Assembly: GCA_021161545.1 (NCBI GenBank)
Contig: JAGHAJ010000241.1
Location: 1 to 7,802, forward strand
From: Synergistota bacterium
Lineage (GTDB): Bacteria; Synergistota; JAGHAJ01
Reading direction: 5' to 3'
DNA: 7,802 nucleotides
Below are positions 5,296 to 7,802 of this stretch, one piece after another. Every line of letters starts with the position of its first letter. Positions within the stretch are counted from its first letter, which is position 1. The position numbers and the translations under genes are program-made. The notes below the pieces were generated by a model. The model saw only the letters and a program-made list of their open reading frames with translations, did no database searches and was not told the origin of the DNA.

Positions 5296-6323
5296 TGCTT
5301 ACCCCCCTTTCTCGCCACAACAAGCTTATCTGCATTACTAAAATCCTCAACCCTTATCGCCTTAAAGCCAAGACCTTCCAGAAAATCAACATACCCTTCA
5401 AGAGATACATCTCCTTTAAAGCTATACATTCTCCTATCTTTCTTCATGCCATCAACTGTCCACATATACCACCAGAGTTCGTCTATAGAACTTTTATCTC
5501 TTCCATCAACAGGAAAACTCTGCTTTGAGACAAACATACCACCATCATTGAGTGCATTGTATATTTTTTTCACAACTTCCGGATTCTTCCCTCCTGGATT
5601 ATAGGAAGAAAACACCATATCATAGCCCTTCCCAATATCATCTTTAAAGAAATCACCCGATAAAACATGGACCCTATTCCCAAGCTCAAACCTCTCTATA
5701 TACCGTTTTGCTTCTCTTGCCACCTCCGGAAGGTCAAAAATATACCCTCTCATTTCCGGATTCGCAAGCGCAAATCCGACAGTATAAATGCCGTGCCCCC
5801 CACCTATATCGAGCATCCTCCTCACATTTCTGAATGCTGAAATACTACACACTACATCAAGCGTCTTCTGAAGCTCCCCACACATTGCTTCCACACACAT
5901 TCTATGTATAACATGCCTTGCAAAAAACTCACCCTTAGAAAGTTTGAATGGTCCCTCCTTCAAAAGCTCAGACAGCTTTGCCCAGATGGAAATATCGTTG
6001 GAGAAACTCTCTATTGCATCACACACAGAAAAAGGGCTCCTTTTAGTCAAGTATCTGCTCGTTACACTGGTATTCACATACCCATCTTCATCTTTCCTGA
6101 GAAATCCAACCTCAACCAAGGCATTACAAAGACCTTCAAGTATCAGAGGTTCGCAAGAAAGCTCGCAAGAAAGCTCACTTACACTCTTTGGAGACTCCAC
6201 AGCATCAAACAAGGACAGTTTCACTGCAGCTAACAGCATGTAGTAGAGTTTGAGTTGCTCCATTGAGTTGGAAATAACACTCCACAACTTCTCTAACTCT
6301 GCTCCATCGCTGAAAACTAACAT
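5292..6323 (-). CDS. SAM-dependent methyltransferase, O-methyltransferase (Methyltransf_2) fold
   Basis: This 343-residue protein (using ATG 6323) has an N-terminal dimerisation/winged-helix region (about 20-95) and a C-terminal Rossmann domain. The domain holds the SAM-binding motif LDIGGGHGIY (171-180), an acidic residue after the second strand in FDLPE (Asp197), and LSGDFF (222-226). This is the plan of acetylserotonin/caffeate-type and bacterial small-molecule O-methyltransferases. Where those enzymes carry the LHDW catalytic segment, this one reads MVFSSYNPGGKNPE (236-249), so the usual catalytic His is missing. The substrate and even the methylated atom are uncertain. I prefer ATG 6323 because GGAGG lies 5 nt before it; ATG 6335 has no SD and overlaps it. 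As first gene of a transporter operon, with an ATGA overlap to a binding protein, it probably acts on the imported compound. Confidence 0.8.
   Translation of the reverse strand: MLVFSDGAELEKLWSVISNSMEQLKLYYMLLAAVKLSLFDAVESPKSVSELSCELSCEPLILEGLCNALVEVGFLRKDEDGYVNTSVTSRYLTKRSPFSVCDAIESFSNDISIWAKLSELLKEGPFKLSKGEFFARHVIHRMCVEAMCGELQKTLDVVCSISAFRNVRRMLDIGGGHGIYTVGFALANPEMRGYIFDLPEVAREAKRYIERFELGNRVHVLSGDFFKDDIGKGYDMVFSSYNPGGKNPEVVKKIYNALNDGGMFVSKQSFPVDGRDKSSIDELWWYMWTVDGMKKDRRMYSFKGDVSLEGYVDFLEGLGFKAIRVEDFSNADKLVVARKGGKQ
6151..6174. repeat. 12-bp perfect tandem duplication inside the methyltransferase gene
   Basis: TCGCAAGAAAGC occurs twice in tandem and yields the repeated tetrad in ELSCELSCE (residues 50-58) of the dimerisation region. 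It keeps the frame. Confidence 0.85.
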
Positions 6324-6351
6324 CCTACCCTCCATAAAATAATACTCATCG

Positions 6352-6370
6352 TATAGATAATAATACTATA
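6352..6370. promoter_or_regulatory. Candidate operator at the operon start point
   Basis: A 19-bp element with TATAG and CTATA arms overlaps the predicted transcription start (about 6367). Around it, AATAATACT occurs twice as a direct repeat (6338-6346 and 6359-6367), 21 bp apart, about two helical turns. AT-rich sequence makes chance matches likely. It is only a weak match to a Fur box (about 11 of 19 by eye). Confidence 0.3.
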
Positions 6371-6373
6371 AAT

Positions 6374-6401
6374 ATAATAGCACAAAAGGGAAGGATGTCA
6401 A
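6374..6401 (-). promoter_or_regulatory. Promoter of the methyltransferase-transporter operon
   Basis: On the minus strand, TTGACA (6401-6396) is followed by a 16-nt spacer and TATTAT (6379-6374). This gives a start near 6367 and a leader of about 45 nt, too short for a cobalamin riboswitch. No other strong promoter was seen within the operon, so it probably drives all five genes. Confidence 0.65.
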
Positions 6402-6438
6402 CCACAAAATTGGGGCTTTCAAGAAGTATAAGAGCAAA

Positions 6439-6460
6439 AGGGGCACATTGAAGTGCCCCT
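6439..6460 (-). terminator. Rho-independent terminator of the LivJ-like gene
   Basis: On the minus strand, AGGGGCAC and GTGCCCCT form an 8-bp stem around the 6-nt loop TTCAAT, starting 8 nt after the TAG stop. It is followed by TTTGCTCTTAT (the last base of the stem and the tail together make TTTT). It separates this gene from the downstream operon promoter. Confidence 0.75.
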
Positions 6461-6468
6461 AAAACCAG

Positions 6469-7584
6469 CTAAGGATTAATGGTGGTTACATAGACAAATT
6501 TTCCATCTTTTACCTTCTCGATTACGGCACTCTTAACGGCATTGCCATGCTTGTCTATGGTAATAATACCAGTTGCACCTTTAAATCTCTTTGTAGACGC
6601 TATAGCATTTCTAATTTTCACAGGGTTAAAGGAGCCAGCCCTCCTCATAGCGTCAGCCACAACCATATAAGCATCAAATCCCAATGCAGCAAGAGCAGGT
6701 GGTGTTCCCTTAAACTGTTTACGATACATAGAAACAAACTTTCTGCCAAGTGGTGTAGCAGCAGCCTCTTCTGCAAAGTGTGTTGTTAAGGCAAGCCCCT
6801 CAACTGCCTTCCCACCGATCTTCACAAGCTGTGGTGCCTGTGCACCATCTCCTGAAATTATTGGCACCTTTATACCGAGTTCCCTCGCCTGTTTTGCTAT
6901 AAGAGCATCCTCTGTATACCAACCCGGGACATATAGAACATCAAACTTCTTCTTAGATAAGTCTGTAAGTTGAGCAGTAAAATCTTGATCACCTGTCTGG
7001 AAATGTATCCAGCCAACCACTCTTCCCCCAAGCTTCTGGAAACTCTCCTTAAAGGCCTTTGCCAACCCAACACTATACGCATTTCCTATGTCAAATAGCA
7101 CTGCTGCCTTTTTTGCCTTCAGGTTTTTCGCAGCATAAATGGCAGCCACCTTACCCTGAAACGGGTCAATAAAACAAACTCTAAAAACATACTTCTTACC
7201 CTGTGTAACGAGGACATTCGTCGCTGATGGTGTAACAATAGGGATGTGTGCTTTTTCAGCTATGGGACCTGCTGCAAGTGTATTTGGAGTGGTAACTGGC
7301 CCTACTATAGCAACAACCTTATTGTTTTCTATCAATCTTGCTGCACCATTTGCCGCTTCAACCTTATCGCTCTTGTCATCAACCAAAATGAGCTTTACCT
7401 TCCTGCCAAGCACAGTTGGCTTCAACTGATGTGCAAGTTTAACTCCACTCCACGCCTGTTCACCATAAGCTGCAACCGCTCCAGTCATAGGAAAAAGAAC
7501 ACCTACATTCACACTCCCAGCTAACGCCACACCTGCACTAAAAGCAATAAGAACAAACAAAACAATTCCCACAACTTTCCTCAT
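6469..7584 (-). CDS. LivJ-like periplasmic amino-acid-binding protein
   Basis: This 371-residue binding protein is of the branched-chain amino acid/amide family (Peripla_BP_6 type). A 22-residue signal peptide ends VALA, with no lipobox. The mature start GSVNVGVLFPMTGAVAAYG is the standard family opening, followed by KLILVDDKSD, the ligand-lobe segment VAIVGPVTTPNTLAA (91-105), PIVTPSATN (115-123), and the late ALGFDAYMVVADAM. Length is typical. I chose ATG 7584 because AAGGAGGTG lies about 8 nt upstream; the in-frame GTG at 7593 is inside that SD. It is monocistronic, with its own promoter and terminator. No LivHMGF partners lie in the window, so it must share a transporter encoded elsewhere. 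The ligand may be Leu/Ile/Val, another amino acid, an amide or urea; sequence alone cannot tell. Confidence 0.88.
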   Translation of the reverse strand: MRKVVGIVLFVLIAFSAGVALAGSVNVGVLFPMTGAVAAYGEQAWSGVKLAHQLKPTVLGRKVKLILVDDKSDKVEAANGAARLIENNKVVAIVGPVTTPNTLAAGPIAEKAHIPIVTPSATNVLVTQGKKYVFRVCFIDPFQGKVAAIYAAKNLKAKKAAVLFDIGNAYSVGLAKAFKESFQKLGGRVVGWIHFQTGDQDFTAQLTDLSKKKFDVLYVPGWYTEDALIAKQARELGIKVPIISGDGAQAPQLVKIGGKAVEGLALTTHFAEEAAATPLGRKFVSMYRKQFKGTPPALAALGFDAYMVVADAMRRAGSFNPVKIRNAIASTKRFKGATGIITIDKHGNAVKSAVIEKVKDGKFVYVTTINP

Positions 7585-7602
7585 AAAAAACACCTCCTTG
7601 AT

Positions 7603-7615
7603 AACAAATCTTGTT
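7603..7615. promoter_or_regulatory. Operator-like palindrome O1 of the LivJ-like gene
   Basis: AACAAATCTTGTT has 5-bp inverted arms (AACAA/TTGTT) around a 3-bp centre. It lies just after the predicted start of transcription (minus strand), between the promoter and the SD. It is repeated in inverted orientation at 7638-7650 with 12 of 13 matches. Confidence 0.45.
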
Positions 7616-7623
7616 AATTACTG

Positions 7624-7632
7624 ATTATATCA
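7624..7632 (-). promoter_or_regulatory. Extended -10 promoter of the LivJ-like gene
   Basis: On the minus strand this reads TGATATAAT: a consensus TATAAT (7629-7624) with the TGn extension (7632-7630). At 17-nt spacing the -35 region is only GAAACA, so the extension would carry recognition. Start is expected near 7617. Confidence 0.55.
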
Positions 7633-7637
7633 TATAT

Positions 7638-7650
7638 ATCAAGATTTGTT
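7638..7650. promoter_or_regulatory. Operator-like site O2 of the LivJ-like gene
   Basis: ATCAAGATTTGTT is the reverse complement of O1 except at one base. The common part forms a perfect 11-bp inverted repeat (7603-7613 with 7640-7650). It covers the -35 side, so O1 and O2 bracket the -10 element. Confidence 0.45.
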
Positions 7651-7686
7651 TCATTCCCTCTTCATTATCCTGAAAAAAGGTAGTGT

Positions 7687-7698
7687 ACAATTAATTGT
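7687..7698. promoter_or_regulatory. 12-bp perfect palindrome, possible operator/-10 region
   Basis: ACAATTAATTGT is a perfect palindrome overlapping TACAAT (7686-7691), a possible plus-strand -10. Such a start would fall right before the structured leader at 7702. No good -35 hexamer is present, so the promoter call is weak. Confidence 0.3.
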
Positions 7699-7701
7699 GT
7701 C

Positions 7702-7762
7702 ACCCCCTTGAAGGACGAGAGGCTATAGTGTAACCTCTCATTAAAAATCCCTTCAAGGAGGT
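7702..7762 (+). ncRNA. Structured 5' leader that can bury the ribosome binding site
   Basis: An outer helix pairs 7702-7714 with 7750-7762: nine pairs CCTTGAAGG/CCTTCAAGG, then a C-A mismatch and three more, 12 of 13 in all. An inner stem, GAGAGG (7717-7722) with CCTCTC (7734-7739), closes the 11-nt loop CTATAGTGTAA. The outer helix contains the entire SD AAGGAGGT (7755-7762) of the gene at 7771, so the folded form should block translation. This suggests a cis-acting switch, thermosensor or protein-binding leader. No class is firmly recognised. Confidence 0.5.
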
Positions 7763-7770
7763 CGAACAAA

Positions 7771-7802
7771 ATGAACAATTTAATTATCACACAACTTCTA
7801 AA
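7771..7802 (+). CDS. 5' end of an unidentified gene, cut by the window edge
   Basis: ATG 7771 follows AAGGAGGT (7755-7762) with 8-nt spacing and begins MNNLIITQLL before the window ends. Ten residues are too few to name a family. The hydrophobic start allows, but does not prove, a membrane protein. It is divergent from the LivJ-like gene and carries the SD-sequestering leader described at 7702-7762. Confidence 0.6.
   Translation, partial: MNNLIITQLL

Noticed and set aside
5056-5604. 182-codon plus-strand open frame
   Set aside because: It runs antisense across the methyltransferase/binding-protein junction, is low-complexity in composition and has no recognisable domain.
6324-6335. ATG 6335 as start of the methyltransferase
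   Set aside because: No SD precedes it, whereas GGAGG stands 5 nt before ATG 6323. It cannot be fully excluded and affects only four residues.
6352-6370. Fur box at the operon promoter
   Set aside because: Only about 11 of 19 positions match the classical consensus, no better than expected for AT-rich DNA, so it is kept only as a generic operator candidate.
6324-6395. Cobalamin or other large riboswitch before the transporter operon
   Set aside because: The predicted leader is only about 45 nt and shows no suitable stems.
7585-7593. GTG 7593 as start of the LivJ-like gene
   Set aside because: That codon lies within the SD AAGGAGGTG; ATG 7584 has ideal spacing and leaves a standard signal peptide.
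7708-7729. TTGAAG/TATAGT as a promoter for the gene at 7771
   Set aside because: The spacer is only 10 nt; the bases are better explained as parts of the leader hairpins.
1-7802. CRISPR array, tRNA or rRNA genes
   Set aside because: No regularly spaced repeats, cloverleaf with CCA-type acceptor, or conserved rRNA segments were seen.

Overview
The window is typical bacterial DNA of low to moderate GC. Shine-Dalgarno sequences are strong, arginine is mostly AGA/AGG, and ATA is used freely, a codon habit common in thermophiles. All three solute-binding proteins and the secreted protease-like protein carry Sec signal peptides without a lipobox cysteine. Soluble periplasmic binding proteins point to a diderm (Gram-negative type) bacterium. 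I cannot name the lineage from sequence alone.

Layout. Positions 1-408 have no complete gene but hold the decayed 3' end of an IS256/Mutator-type transposase (minus strand, about 119-286). A consensus sigma-70-type promoter (276-304) has its -35 inside that remnant. It reads into a possible 15-codon leader ORF and then a secreted papain/C39-like cysteine peptidase homologue (409-1128, plus strand). A UUCG hairpin (1134-1157) separates this gene from a convergent minus-strand operon. The operon runs from a TTGACA/TATTAT promoter at about 6400 down to 1183. Its gene order is: class I SAM-dependent methyltransferase of the O-methyltransferase (Methyltransf_2) fold; two tandem paralogous FecB/BtuF-type binding proteins; one FecCD/BtuC-type permease; one FepC/BtuD-type ATPase. 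Two ATGA stop/start overlaps and one 32-nt overlap indicate translational coupling. The cargo is probably an iron- or cobalt-containing chelate or a related tetrapyrrole, but the sequence does not decide this. The methyltransferase lacks the usual His-Asp-Trp catalytic segment of its family.

A monocistronic branched-chain-amino-acid-type (LivJ-like) binding protein follows (6469-7584, minus), with its own terminator and an extended -10 promoter. That -10 is flanked by two near-identical, inverted 13-bp sites. In the divergent direction, a plus-strand gene begins at 7771 and runs off the window. Its leader can fold so that the Shine-Dalgarno sequence is buried in a long helix, which suggests control at translation initiation.

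The most interesting items are: the methyltransferase-plus-two-binding-protein transporter operon, including a 92-bp near-identical patch shared by otherwise diverged paralogs; the SD-sequestering leader at 7702-7762; the paired operator-like sites of the livJ-like gene; and the promoter formed at the edge of a dead insertion sequence.
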